Shown in pieces: positions 1-11,167 of a stretch of DNA of 64,000 nt. The position numbers were made by a program, and so were the translations under genes. The notes below the pieces were generated by a model. It had not been told where the DNA came from, ran no database searches, and worked only from the letters and a program-made list of their open reading frames with translations. Source of the DNA: Myotis daubentonii (taxonomy: Eukaryota; Chordata; Mammalia; Chiroptera; Vespertilionidae); contig NC_081844.1 of NCBI RefSeq assembly GCF_963259705.1, positions 102,388,671-102,452,670 of the forward strand, given 5' to 3'. The stretch's first letter is position 1. Every line of letters begins with the position of its first letter.

Positions 1-475
1 AGATGCAACAAGACAACAACAGACAGAACTGAGAACACAGGGCTTGGAAGACAGGACCAAGAGAGACAGAGCCTAGGCACAGAACCTACACAGAACTTTC
101 TCTAGAGACAGAAGAACTTCGCTGGCGACAGCATGCCAGAGGATCCTGGACAGGGACTGGCCTCGGAGCTTGGAGGCAAAGCCTGGTGAGAGAGCATGGC
201 AGGGGATCCTGGACTGAACCTGACTGCGGAGATTGGCAGGAGAGCCTGACTAGAACCTGGTGACTGAACCTGACTGGAGAACCTGGACAGAACCTCTCTT
301 GAGATCCTGAGCAGAACCTCTCTGGAGATCCAGACCAGAACTTGGCTGGAGATCCTGGCTAGAGATCCTGGCTAGGCGGCTGATCAACTGAACACTGTCT
401 CCCTGTCATTCCTTCTTCGCCGACTCCGTCCACACCTTTGGGGACCCCTGGACCCGCTGGGGTTGGACCCCGGCA
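1..475 (+). mobile_element. ERV LTR, 3' part (class II-like), cut by window start
   Basis: The last part is nearly identical to the end of the complete LTR at 39051-39830: the shared block from ACATTCCTTCTTCGCCGAC-type sequence (about 401) to the terminal CCCCGGCA at 468-475. The middle is built from degenerate units such as GAACCTGACTGGA and CTGGAGATCC, as in the second copy, but unit number and order differ. The U3 start and TATA region lie outside the window, so solo LTR versus 3' LTR of a provirus cannot be decided. It ends in CA directly against a GGAA tract. Class II is inferred from the other copy's 6-bp target duplication. No viral coding sequence is present. Confidence 0.85.
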
Positions 476-597
476 GGAAGGAAGGAAGGGAGGGAGGGAG
501 GGAGGGAGGAAGGAAGGAAGGAAGGAAGGAAGGAAGGAAGGAAGGAAGGAAGGAAGGAAGGAAGGAAGGAAGGAGAAAGGAAGAAAAAAAAGAAAGA
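476..597. repeat. (GGAA)n / (GGGA)n purine microsatellite
   Basis: A run of GGAA units with an internal GGGA block and a decayed GAAA-rich end, directly abutting the LTR end. Tandem GGAA is also a core ETS-factor binding unit; any such role here is inference. Confidence 0.95.
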
Positions 598-1158
598 GTC
601 TGTAATGAATAATTAATGAGCCTCTGTTCTCAGAGCTGCATATTCACTTGCATTATGGTTGTGAAATACCGGATGGTGTGAACACATTAAAATATTCATT
701 TTAGTGATTTCTGTTAAAAAAAGCAATAGCATATCCCAAACTTCTTCATGAGGTGGCTCATTGGCAGTTGACCCTTTTATCAAAATCCTAAGCTGTCCAT
801 GCTAGCCTTCTGGCCACTGCCTGGAGCTTCCTAAAACACTGATAGGGCCACGAATCCCTCTCCAACCCTCCAGCATCTCAGCACCCTCACCTGAGGCCCC
901 ATTGCCCAGGGTCTTTCACAATGTTCTAGCAAAGAAGTTAATGCTGAAGGTGCAGTCTATGATATTCCTTTTGGACGAGATCGGGCGCGTTCAGGGTGGT
1001 ATGGCCGTAGACCCTTTTGGAATCTGGGACAAATTACAGAGCCTTTTTGTCTCTCCAAGAGCAGCAATTGCTATTACAAGGAGTTGCTTTGAAGGGTGAA
1101 TGAAAGGACCTACGCAAATATGCTGGGCACAGTGCCATCCTTAAGAGAAAAAGGTCAT
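598..1158. other. Single-copy stretch, nothing recognised
   Basis: AT-rich sequence without tandem structure, recognisable transposon ends or a convincing ORF. The open frame at 902-1099 has no family resemblance. Confidence 0.6.
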
Positions 1159-1370
1159 GCCCAGCCAGTGTGGCTCAGTTGATTGAGCACTGCCCATGTA
1201 CCAGCAGGTCGCTGGTTCCATTTATGGTCAGGGCACATGACCATGGGTTGTGGGCTCAGTCCCCAGAAGAGGGCATGCAGGGGGCAGCCAATCGATGATT
1301 CTCTCTCATCAATGTTTCTATCTCCCTCTCCTTCCTCTCTCTATAAAATCAATAAAAACATATTTTAAAT
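1159..1370 (+). mobile_element. Ves SINE
   Basis: A tRNA-derived head with A-box-like TGGCTCAGTTGATTGAGC and a B-box-like GGTTCC segment is followed by the Ves body (CAGGGCACATG, GGCAGCCAATCGATGATTC), a CT-rich stretch and an AATAAAAACATATTTT tail. Target duplications are not clear. It is diverged from the youngest copy here (62548-62776). Confidence 0.93.
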
Positions 1371-1521
1371 GATATTAAGATTTAGTTCAAAAATGGTATT
1401 TTTCAGCATGGCTTATAAGGCCCACCATGAACTGGCCCCATTTTACTATAGAAAGTTATTTCTTACCATTTTCTTTTCCCATCTTACCCTCGCTTCTTCT
1501 TTTATGTTCTGGGCCGGGGGA

Positions 1522-1703
1522 GGCTAAAACTTGAGTGTACATCACAAATATCCTGGGGGGATTGTTAAACGCAGATTGTTGGGTTCCGCACTCAGAGTTT
1601 TTGAGTCCATAGCAGTGGGGATGGGGCTCAGAGTCAACATCTTGCCACGTTCACAGATGTTGATATTGCTGGCCTATGGACCACACTCTAAGAACCACCA
1701 GTG
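1522..1703 (+). mobile_element. MER5A-like ancient hAT-Charlie element
   Basis: The order of diagnostic pieces matches MER5A: ...GTACATCACAAATATCCTGG, GATTGTTAAACGCAGATTG, CAGAGTTTTTGAGTCC, GATGTTGATATTGCTGG and a terminal GGACCACACT...AGAACCACCA. It is a non-autonomous DNA transposon shared by placental mammals and long immobile. The left terminal repeat is decayed. Confidence 0.8.
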
Positions 1704-1880
1704 AAGTGTGCTATTTCTAAAAAAAAATGCCACTCTTCCCTCCATCACCTGGAAAACTGACACCAAGACCCTGCTCCCAGGCACCTCATCCAAGCCTTTG
1801 CTAACTCCTGCAGCCAAAATTGTCAGTTGTGTCTTTTGAACTTCTGCAAGCATTAATTTCCATTTGCTTCTATTGCACTG

Positions 1881-1934
1881 TTCACCTTGCATTGTAATTG
1901 TTCGCATTGCATTGTAATTGTTCACTTTGCATGT
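1881..1934. repeat. 20-bp tandem repeat, about 2.6 copies
   Basis: TTCACCTTGCATTGTAATTG and TTCGCATTGCATTGTAATTG stand in direct tandem and are followed by a partial third unit, TTCACTTTGCATG. It lies at the 5' edge of an L2 remnant. Confidence 0.9.
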
Positions 1935-2080
1935 TACACGTTTATCTATCCACCTGAGCCGTGTGCTCTTCCAACGGCAGAGACCGTGTCACCTTCAGTT
2001 TTGTAACGTGAGGGTCATAGGTGCTGCCTGGCACATGGTAGCTGCTAACTAAACTCTGCTTGTGTGAATGAACAACCAAA
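1935..2080 (+). mobile_element. L2 LINE 3' end remnant
   Basis: It contains the L2 tail signature: AACGGCAGAGACCGTGTC, then GGTGCTGCCTGGCACATGGT and a decayed TGTGTGAATGAA end. Ancient, non-coding, boundaries approximate. Confidence 0.6.
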
Positions 2081-2714
2081 CATGCACCTTATGCCCTCCG
2101 TTCATCCCCTTGTCTTTGTAAGATTCGTTTTCTCCAGAAATGCTGTTATTTATTGACATTGATTGTGAATCCTGGTCTGTTTTTCCAAGACTCTGTGGTA
2201 CTATTTTTTAAGTCTCAAAAAACCTTCTTCTCTAACTTGCTAGAAGAGGCAGCCCTTCCCCTAGGCATTCATTGCTCATAAGTTTTGTTTTGCCCCCCCC
2301 TCCATTTGACTGAGCTTTGTTAGAGCTGCAGCTTTGCTTTATTGATCCCAGTGCCCCCAGAACCTGCTAAAGTGGCTGGGACGGTGGAGACTCATGGGAA
2401 CTGCGTGTGGAATGAGGGAATGCTGGGAGTGTGCTCCAGGCCAGGGCAGCCTCCTCTGAGAAGTTCCCTGAATTCACCCTGGTGTCCCCATCTCTCCACT
2501 CCCTTCCGTAGAATATCTTTCAGAATCCCAGTTCCCAGCTCTTCCCTGGGCCAAATGAGAGATAGACAGTTCCTAGAAAGCTACCACCATAGCTCAAGCA
2601 AGATATAATGACACCCGAAAGTAAGCAATTGTGTGAGAGGGAGGTGCAGAGGCCCATTGGGAAATACATCATGGAGGAAACCATTTCTAAACTGATCCAT
2701 TTGAATATCTAGCC
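2081..2714. other. Single-copy stretch, nothing recognised
   Basis: Contains a short C run near 2293. The open frame at 2342-2608 shows no domain. No transposon ends seen. Confidence 0.5.
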
Positions 2715-2905
2715 TTCGGCTCGAGGGTGAAAGTGACCCGTGTTTGAATCCCAGCTTTTCCACCGATCGTATGCTGTAGCTTTCTAAACATAGCTTTCCC
2801 GATCTGTAAAATGGGAATAAAACATTTTTGTGGGTATTAAATGAGATGTAAGAAAACCTAGCCCAGTGGTTGGAATATAGAAAGTGTGCAAGATTCAGAG
2901 CTATA
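2715..2905 (+). mobile_element. MIR SINE
   Basis: The MIR core is visible as GTGTTTGAATCCCAGCTTTT (B-box region), GATCTGTAAAATGGGAATAA and ATTAAATGAGATG, in the expected order. Ancient and immobile. Confidence 0.8.
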
Positions 2906-3303
2906 TGGGGGCAGCTGTGATAAATGGTCAGTGCATAATGGGCCCAGGCTGTGTCATGTAAACACATGGTAAGTGATTTTGTCCTTTATCCAAAAAAGAA
3001 TTTACAGAATCGCTGGATAGGAAAAGCTCACCACACCTGAAGAAGCCTTTGATTATATGTTACCTAGTATTCATTACTAAGGAAGTAATTCAGTGCAGGT
3101 TTTCACAAGGTTGGAGTTTATAAAAGGCAGTGACCAGGGATGGAGTGCTTGGCAGGCAACATTTATGCTCCACAGCCATATAGTACTTGGGAGGCTAGAA
3201 GCTAAGAATTAGTTGAAATGCAGCAAATAAAAAGAAGATTTGGGGACCTTAGACTTTTTTGCATGTGTACCACTGCATACTACTGGGAGCATTTATCTTT
3301 TAA
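2906..3303. other. Single-copy stretch, nothing recognised
   Basis: Unique AT-rich sequence between a MIR and a Helitron. Confidence 0.5.
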
Positions 3304-3960
3304 CTAGAGGCCCGGTGCACAAAAATTTGTGCACTCGGGGGGGAGGGGGGGTCCTTCAGCCCGGCCTGTGCCCTCTCGCAGTCTGGGACCGCTCGGGAGA
3401 TAACGACCTGCTGGCTTAGGCCTGCTCCCAGGTGGCAGAGGGCAGGCCCAATCCCTAGGTGCAGCCCCTGGTCGGGCTCAGAGCAAGGCCGATTGGGGAG
3501 TTGGGGCGCCGCCCCGTCATGCACAGAGCAGGGCAGATTGGAAGGTTGTGATGCCACCCTCAGTCACGCTCAGGGTAGGGCCAATTGGGGGGTTGGGGCA
3601 CCGTCCCCTGTCACACTCAAGGCAGGGTCGATGGTGAGGTTGCGGTGCCACCCCCTGTCACGCACAGAGCAGGGCCAATCAGGGGGTTGGGGCACCACCC
3701 TCTATCACCCACAGAGCAGGGCCGATCAGGGGGTTGGGGTGCTGCCACTCTCACACTCAGGGCAGGGCCATCACACACAGAGCAGGGCCCATGGTGGGGG
3801 GGGAGCTCCCCCCTATCAGTCACAGAGCAGGGCTGCTCAGGGGGTTGGGGCCCTGCCCCCTGTCACACACAGAGCCACAGGGTGATCAGGGGGTTTGGGC
3901 GCTGCCCCCTGTCACACTGATCCTGGTGCCAGGAGGCATATTACCCTTTTACTATATAGG
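3304..3960 (-). mobile_element. HeliBat-type Helitron, non-autonomous
   Basis: Read on the minus strand, the 5' end is CCTATATAGTAAAAGGG and the 3' end is the hairpin region followed by CTAG (plus strand CTAGAGGCCCGGTGCAC at 3304). The base before the element is A, as expected for insertion between A and T. The interior is filled by a minisatellite (3480-3930). No Rep/helicase reading frame is present, so movement would have depended on enzyme from an autonomous copy. Its 5' end abuts the 3' end of another Helitron. Confidence 0.88.
3480..3930. repeat. About 46-bp minisatellite inside the Helitron
   Basis: Around ten imperfect units of the form AGAGCAGGGCCGATCAGGGG then GTTGGGG, a GC-rich pyrimidine segment and TCACACAC. 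One unit is shortened (about 3759-3778). The run creates spurious open frames in several phases (3493-3885, 3585-3920). Confidence 0.9.
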
Positions 3961-4487
3961 GTAGAGGCCTGGTGCATGGGTGGGGCCAGCTGGTTTTCCC
4001 TGAAGGGTGTCCTGGATCAGGGTGGGGGTCCCCACTGGGGTGCCTGGCCAGTCTGGGTGAGGGGCTGAGGGCTGTTTTCAGGCTGGGAGTGACTGAAGTT
4101 CACAACCGCTCCTTTTTTTCTTCTTTTTTTTTTTATTCTGGGCCAGCTTTACCTTGAGGCTTGGCTCCAGCTCTTAGGCCTCCGCAGCTGAAAGTAGGTT
4201 TCTGGCCTTTGCTTACAATGTTGCGAATCTGCTGGCTGAAGTCTGGCAGTATTTGTTACAATGTTTCTTAAACTGCCTGCTCAGAGGCCTGCAGCGGCAG
4301 GCGGGGAACATTGGTTTCCTCCAACGATCTTCCCTCACTGAGGCAACCAAGCCTCATGTTAGTTTCAAGCTGCCTGGCTGCAGGTCGCCATCTTGGCTGA
4401 CAGCTAATTTGCATATCTTGCTAATTAGCCAAAGAAAAGGGTAGCGGTCGTACACCAATTACCATGTTTCTCTTTTATTAATGTAGA
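3961..4487 (-). mobile_element. Second Helitron, head-to-tail with the previous one
   Basis: Plus strand starts TAGAGGCCTGGTGCATGG (minus-strand 3' end, last base of CTAG altered) and ends CTCTTTTATTAATGTAGA followed by T, which is the minus-strand 5' TC end. Near the 5' end it has GCTAATTTGCATATC and GCTAATTAGCC, as in the element at 59245. No coding capacity. It directly abuts the first Helitron with no spacer. Confidence 0.82.
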
Positions 4488-4588
4488 TAATATAACAGTA
4501 CAGACTCAATTAGATGGCTTGGGCTCAATTAATAATTGAGTTATTTGAACCCAATGTGCAACCAGTAACCCATGTAAAGAATGACAGA

Positions 4589-4790
4589 TATTTTTTTAAA
4601 AGTATATTTTTACTGATTTCAGAGAGGAAGAGAGAGGGAGAGAGAGATAGAAACATAAATGATGAAAGAGAAACATTGATTGGCTGCTTCCTGCACACCC
4701 ACAACCTGAGCATGTGCCCAGACTAGGAATTGAACTGTGATGTCCTATTTCATAGGTCTACCCTCAACCTCTGAGCCACACCAGTCGGGC
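4589..4790 (-). mobile_element. Ves SINE with 12-bp target duplication
   Basis: A reverse-oriented Ves body (GAGAGGAAGAGAGAGGGAG, GTGCCCAGACTAGGAATTG, CTGAGCCACACCAGTCGGGC) is flanked by perfect AAGAATGACAGA copies at 4577-4588 and 4791-4802. This fixes both ends and shows L1-type target-primed insertion. Confidence 0.96.
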
Positions 4791-4934
4791 AAGAATGACA
4801 GAGAAATTTTAATGAGTTTATACAGGCATAGCTCTACACATCAGTGTGTGTGTGCACGTGCGCTCTTATAATCTTCAGATGGTACTGCTAATGAAGAGAT
4901 TTCCTAAGCAACTAGTTGGGATGGACAGCAATGA

Positions 4935-5150
4935 TAGGAGCTAACACATACAGGGTTGACAATGCGTGAGACCTAGTTCCAAGTGCATTTACATTTACTA
5001 AGCCATCTAATCCTCAGAACAACAGCATGAGGTTGGTGCTATTAGGATTCTTAATTTCTGGGTGAGGTAATGAGATCATTCACTTAGTTCCACATGAGCC
5101 CGAGACAATATGGCTTCTATGTCCATGCTCTCAAGCCAAAGGTCATTGGC
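4935..5150 (-). mobile_element. MIR SINE
   Basis: Reverse-strand MIR pieces in order: GGAGCTAACACATACAGGG, AAGTGCATTTACATTTACTA, TAATCCTCAGAACAACAGC, GGTGAGGTAATGAGATC. Boundaries approximate. Confidence 0.75.
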
Positions 5151-6359
5151 AGTTCCTGTTTTAGTTTCCAATCTGTAAAGCTGTGCCCCCAGCATGCTAG
5201 CCAGGCGAGGGTTAGGCAGGTGGGGCTACGCCCAGGCTCTGTTTGTCTGGAGCATCACCCTGACTCCCCATTATCACTCCCCGAGTAGTGACAGTGATTC
5301 AGTGAATGTCTTCTCTGGCCAGTTTTTATTGCCACTCTCCTTGGGGTAAACACGCACCCCAAATACTAGTACCATCCACTTATTTGCTCAGATAAGAAAA
5401 TTTGTCACTTGAAACGATATTTTGATTATTTCTTTTCTTCTGGCTTCTTTCCAGGGCCTTGTAGCAAATGTTAAATGCTGTTTAAGAAATGTTTTCCTTC
5501 TCGTGGAACAGGTTAGCATGGGTGTCGGTTAACCGTTGCATTTTGAACTTCCATTCGGTAACTGACAGCCCATAATTAAGCATAACTTGAACCCTGACCA
5601 TGTCTTCATGTAGTTTTGTAGCCTGTCACCACATCTCTGTTGAATATTTTCTGTGAAAATAGCATACAACGAAATGCTTCCTGGCTTAGCCATAGCTCAT
5701 CACGGGTAGGTTAATACATTCAATGATGGGTTGGAAGCGTGGACAGTCTTCCCGTAGTATAAACATTTGTATTTCTTCTTGAAAGCACAGTTTCTGTACA
5801 TACGTCTACTATGTATTTTCCTTAGGGGCGCTGAAGCTCAAATCAGGCAACAGAAGATGCAGGCAATGGTCCATATTGAGACACCTGATATGTGCCAAGC
5901 TGTGGCCTGTTTTCCTGGCTGTAGGCCCAGTGCTGTCCCTCCCACCTGTCAGGGTCAGCACTCCTGATTGAGGGCCTGTGCCAGAGCGTACAGTTCCAAC
6001 CCGGGCATCAGTCTTAGATACCATTGGGGCTCCTCACTGCAATCTCACCCACCTTACACGCTCTGAAGGGTCACAGGCCAGCAGCTGCTTCCTTAGGGGG
6101 CCCCCACCCTCATTACCCAGACCTTCCAGGGAAGCATTTCCGAGTTCCGGATCAACAGAGAAATAACAAGAGGGTGAGGAAGATGAGACCAAAATATCGT
6201 CCCATTGATAAAAGTAACATCACCCAAAACCGATGTCAGTGCAGGGACAGGGAGGAAGATGCTCTGCCTGGCACAGGCCGGACCTGAAACCCCATAGACA
6301 TGCCCGAAAAGGAAGACATCACACCTCTGGCTCTCTTTTAAAGCTGTCAGTGGTTTCCT
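5151..6359. other. Single-copy stretch, nothing recognised
   Basis: Mixed composition without clear transposon ends or exon-like structure. Overlapping short frames at 5767-6287 run in several phases and give no recognisable protein. Confidence 0.5.
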
Positions 6360-7562
6360 TGTTTTGTTGTTGTTGTTTCAGTTGTTTAGTGATGCCTAAC
6401 TTATGAAAAGGAAAGTTGGAAATCTGCAGCTGGATAAAATCTGTGTATACCGAAACATCGACCTCCCAGATTTAGCACGTGTGCCGCATTCCAGAAGGCC
6501 CCCTCTGAAGTGCATGCAGTTTGAACAGGCCCTTTCATACCTTTTGAACTTGAGGGACAGAGTAGCATTTATCCATCTCATAAGGAGCTTGAAAGAGAGA
6601 GAGAGAGAGAAAGGGCCTGGGCTATGGCTGAGCAATTTCTACCTTTCAAATTTACCAAGCAGATCAAGCGGATTAAACCCCTGCAGGCTGCGCCCCCCCC
6701 CCCCAAGAAATGAGCAAGGCCTCCAGGTGGGCCAGGTGTGTTATGCTAATAGATCACCCAACACAAGGGAGTGGAGAAGTCCTCCCCACCTGCATTAGGT
6801 ATGGGAACCCCTGGAGGGCAGACGATGGCATAACAATATGCCAAAATATCCTGGGACCAACGTGACAAGGCTTCCAGAAGCATCAATTTTACTCAACCAG
6901 TGGGAAGAATTATTATTTTAATAGTTACACAAATATGGATATTTATGGAACAGAATATAAAATCCCCATGAATTTTTAAAACAAAGCATCATCCTTTAAA
7001 GCTCTCCCAGGTTTGCTTTGGGCTGTGCCCCCAGATCCCCCCAGGGGTATGTGTTCATTCCTCTCTGCCTAGGGTATCTTCAGTGGAAAAAGTCTGGAAG
7101 CTCTCCTAGGACAGCGAGCTTGTCACATAAAACCTTTAGTAAAATACCAGCATGAATTTGGCGCTCTGAGTACCTTGAAAAGGAAGGAAGAGAGGGATTC
7201 AGAATCAGAGAGAGGTAGTCATCAGAGAGGCACATGGTTGAAGAGGAGGACACATAGCACAGCAGCAAATGGAGAGGCTAATCAGAGGACAGGAAAGAGG
7301 GAAGGAGGGGTGGGAGACCATCTAGTCCAAAGGCAGAGAGTGGCTAAGATGACAAGGGAAGGGGGAAGGAGTGGAGGTCAGTGCTGAGGCAGACATGTGC
7401 ATCCTTGTCTATCTCCTGCTCTTATGGTTCGGGGTGCCATGCCACACAGGCCTGACTAGCTCTGTTAGCGATTCTCTCTGAGTGAGGTATGCCTGCCATG
7501 GGGTTTTGTTGACAAGTTTATGTTCAATCATATCTGAATCACAGCATAGAACAGAATAGAAT
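6360..7562. other. Single-copy stretch with short simple tracts
   Basis: Contains (TTG)n near 6363, a GA run at 6592-6611 and a C run near 6692-6705. The frame at 6403-6798 (131 residues) crosses the GA and C tracts and has no domain, so I do not call it a gene. The GA-rich part at 7180-7380 has no repeat unit I can name. Confidence 0.5.
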
Positions 7563-7564
7563 CA

Positions 7565-7637
7565 TAGGATAGGATAGGATAGGATAGGATAGGATAGGAT
7601 AGGATAGGATAGGATAGGATAGGATAGGATAGGATAG
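7565..7637. repeat. (AGGAT)n pentanucleotide microsatellite
   Basis: About 14 perfect tandem copies of ATAGG/AGGAT without interruption. The purity suggests recent expansion and likely length polymorphism. Confidence 0.97.
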
Positions 7638-7639
7638 TG

Positions 7640-8859
7640 CAGTGTGGTGTGGAATCAGGATCTCATCTACCAAGCCATGCTACCAGAAATTTAAACTCAA
7701 TTAAAAATGATAGCTTCCTGCCAGGTATTAATTATTGCAAATTCAGGGGATTTTAGCAAACTTAAGGATGGGTGCCTTGTTTAACGGCATTAAAATTGAA
7801 AACAAATAACAAACCAACAAAACAAACCGGTTGGCTAGCCAATCCAGCCCTCCTTCTGAATTCAATTTGCAGGACTTCAGTTTTGTGTCCTTGTCACCTC
7901 TTAGAGACCTAACTTCCTCCCTGTAATCTCAACATATATATTCTCATTTAATTCCTTTAACATTTCAAGGGAAGACGTGCTATTAATCACATTTTCCAAG
8001 AAGAGAAATTAAGCCCCAGCGTGTATGGACTGTTTCTAAGGCCACAAGTAAAACTTAAAACTAAATTTGAACCAAAGGTGCTTCTTGTGATTTCAGGAGC
8101 TTTTTTATTGTGGCATCAACTCCAGAGCTTCCAAAAAAACTAAAGAATATTCGCGACAGATCATAGAGCTGTGGAAATCCATGATCCGGCAGGGAACTGT
8201 CGTTTGCAGAATATTTATCCATAGAATGGTTATCAAACATTAGAGTGCTGTTTAACAAAGTACAGTGACAACTTTGCTATGTTAAATAACATGTTTCAAA
8301 ATAAACAATAACAGCAAAGCTGGGACTCTTGAAAGTCAAGGGAAGAAATGGTTATTGATTTGGAAAAAAAATAATTGCTTTAATAGCAGAAACATTTTAA
8401 TATGACACTTAAGAAACTGTCATTGACGTGGTCAAAGACTCATTAAAAGTCATATATTGGACAGCTTTTCCACTATTATCTTAGTGACATAACTGTATAT
8501 AATGAATTTTTATTTTTTCCCCACATGTGTATAAAATCCAATAAAACATTGAAAGGAGAAAAGATAAAAATTAGTAGAGGTTAGTGACTTCTCTAACTAG
8601 GTGATTGTTCATAGCAACTCATTTTTCAGCAGTAGATTTTAACAACATGCACGTGTTACATTCTCCTTGTTTTATTTTTAGGAGAACTCGGTCATGGATG
8701 TTCATTTCATCCAGCAAGTGGAGAGTTTACAAAATGCCTGGCAAAGTGGGATTAGACTCTGAGCCCAGCCTGGCTGATTTTGCATATTTCCTTTATTTAG
8801 AAGTTAGAGTCCTACCATTACGCAGCTTTCTCTAACCTGCTTTCCCCACTGTTTTATTG
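7640..8859. other. Single-copy stretch, nothing recognised
   Basis: AT-rich, repeat-poor sequence. Frames at 8061-8258 and 8605-8835 show no domains. Confidence 0.5.
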
Positions 8860-9620
8860 GGCAAATACGAATTTCATTGGCTAGGACCATCCCCATCTTG
8901 GCTAAGGAAATAATTATCTTCACAGTACACTGTTCCCCTCACTGATTCTAGGCGTTCTGCAGCTAGAATTGAAGCATAACACCACAACGCAAATAGCCGG
9001 AGAGGCCTCCATAATGACTTTCAAACACCCACACAAAAAATTACCTCTCTCCTGCATAGGAGGTCGCAGAGGAAACATTGCTGTCCCCTCACACTTGTGA
9101 GCAATTCCGTCGTTAACGATGGTGTATTAAGCCGGTGGACTTATTCATCAAACACAAAATACAGCGGAGTACATTTTCAAGTGTGTGCAGTGAATTGCAT
9201 ACACCGTGCGCATTATCGCCATCAGAGCTGTGCTGGGGGAATTTAGCTAAAACTGTTTAGAGGCATCCCATAATAGTTGCCTGTAATTGTTTCAAAATTG
9301 GTTTTCTGGGGCTTAGCGCTCAGTTTTTATTATTGTTGTTATTTATTAATCTCATTCTATGACTGTCACAACCGATCCTGGTTTTGCTAACACTTTCGAA
9401 ACAGGGACACTATACCATTTATTTCATCAAGTGATTTCAGCACTGCACTTCACCTCTCAGTACATTGAGCCCTTCCACACTGTTCAGCTATGCATGGAAT
9501 TCCTGAAATTTGGCACAGAATTATAGGTCCACTGAGAGCAAGTGTTTGCCAATAAATAGAAAATGTTGTTCTATCTCATTTTTCAAAGCCATATTCTTAT
9601 CTTTTTTATTTTGTAAGTCT
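8860..9620. other. Repeat-free, CpG-retaining block: candidate conserved non-coding element
   Basis: No repeat signature. About a dozen CpGs are kept between 8985 and 9225 (for example GTCGTTAACGATGG, CACCGTGCGCATTATCGCC), while flanking DNA is CpG-poor. Retained CpG and absence of insertions are what constrained regulatory sequence tends to show; that reading is inference and needs cross-species alignment. Confidence 0.35.
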
Positions 9621-10649
9621 CTACATCCTTAGTTCTTAAGAGATAAAGAAACAAATAGCATATATTTTGACAATTCTTGCATAAGCATATAATGAACTTG
9701 GTTATTTATCCTGATTTATTGAGAGTACTGTAAAGAGCAAGGGAAAGAAGTCGATTTTATTTCCAGGAGTACATTAGTACCTAAGGATTTCCCATTTTTA
9801 ATGAGACAGGTAACAAAGTAGCTCCCAGCTCCAGATCCCACCTAACTCATTAATATATTACACAAATATGGGTAACCTCTAAGTTCTACTTTTAATGAGA
9901 GAGGGTGATTAACCTTTACATGCATTTATTACTTACATTTTAGGTTTAAAAAGCTTGCCATCAAATCAATATTTCCTAAATTTAGTCGTTTAGGTATCTT
10001 AGGAGTATTTCTCATGTCTTCATATCAACGCAATGGGGCTATTCTGTGATTTGTGGTTCTATCTCCTCACTGAGGTCTGAACCCTTCTGGCCGGACCAGT
10101 CAGCATGTTGCTGCCACTACCCTGGTCCTCAAGACACTGAGTCCCACGTCTCAGCCCAAAGTCTCTTCTCGACATTGACACTCATAAAACGGAACCGAAG
10201 TAAGGAAGCATTATTATGTTGGTTTATTGGCGCCAGTTGTGAATAAATCAATGGAAAAAGCAACAAGGCAACACAATATTAAGGAACTCTTCAGGACTGT
10301 GGCCTTGTTAAATCTTTTTACTCATTCTTTTTTGCTAGATCTTATCCAAATTTCTCTCCAGACCTGCCCTTGGGATGGAGTTAATAACATCACATGTTGT
10401 CCTATCTCTGCTTCTTCTTCAGTACCATTTTGCTCTTTTTTTTTTTTTTTCCATTGCAATATCATTAGAATGGGGAGAGGCCCTGCTACTGAGATGGCCC
10501 AGGAGGCGTACCTGCTCGGTGATGCCTCAGCATGTTCTTCCTACATTTGATCAAATTCCAATTGAATTCTCGGCTCACCCGGTTCTCTTCTTCCTATAGT
10601 GTCTTTCATCCCAGGGTGTTGGATATTTTGTATGTTTCTCTAAATTCTC
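9621..10649. other. Single-copy stretch with a T run
   Basis: Includes a poly-T run at about 10437-10452. The two overlapping frames at 10227-10599 straddle it and show no domain. Confidence 0.5.
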
Positions 10650-11005
10650 TGTGTTCATCTTCTTGGCTGCTATAACAAAATATCACAAAGGTAACAGATA
10701 ATTATTTCTCACAGTTTTAGAGGCTGGGAAATCCAGGTGCTAGCTGACTTGGTTCTTGGTGAGGGCTCTCTCCCTGGCTTGAAGAGGGGTGCCTTCTCTC
10801 TCTGCCCTCACTTGGCAGATAAAAACCAATTTATCTTCCTTTTCTTATAAAACCACAAATTCCTCTCAAGGGACCTATCCCCTTGATCTCATATAATCCT
10901 CATTACCTACCTATCTTCAAATACTATCACATTGGGGGGGGGGGGGGGGGGCTAAGGATTTCACACATGAATTGGGGAAAGGGTAGCACAGTCCAGCCCA
11001 TAGCA
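10650..11005 (+). mobile_element. MLT2-like ERVL LTR
   Basis: The series GGCTGCTATAACAAAATATC, ATTATTTCTCACAGTTTTAG, GAGGCTGGGAAATCCAGG, TTGGTGAGGGCTCTC, CTTATAAAACCACAAATTCC, CTATCTTCAAATACTATCAC and AATTGGGG...CAGCCCATAGCA follows the MLT2 LTR of ERVL. It begins TG and ends CA. An 18-bp G run (10934-10951) has expanded at the usual GGGGGTTAGG site. An old solo LTR. Confidence 0.8.
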
Positions 11006-11167
11006 CCAACCATTCTATCTTTTGTATGTGTGTCAAATGACCTTGACCTCTCCATTTCCACCTTTTCAACATAATTACTTTTCAAAGTGAGTTTTATATC
11101 AGCACTGTAAGTAGAAGACTAATATTATTTGTCATAAGTAAAAGGTAAATTTATAATTATAAAAATA

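Noticed and set aside
1159..1370. tRNA-like A and B boxes
   Set aside because: They belong to a Ves SINE head, not a functional tRNA gene: no intact cloverleaf or anticodon arm. The same holds for the other Ves copies.
3493..3964. Overlapping frames with repeated peptide units
   Set aside because: They translate the 46-bp minisatellite of a Helitron in several phases and on both strands.
7565..7637. CRISPR-like or satellite array
   Set aside because: A 5-bp unit without spacers is an ordinary microsatellite, and the genome is mammalian.
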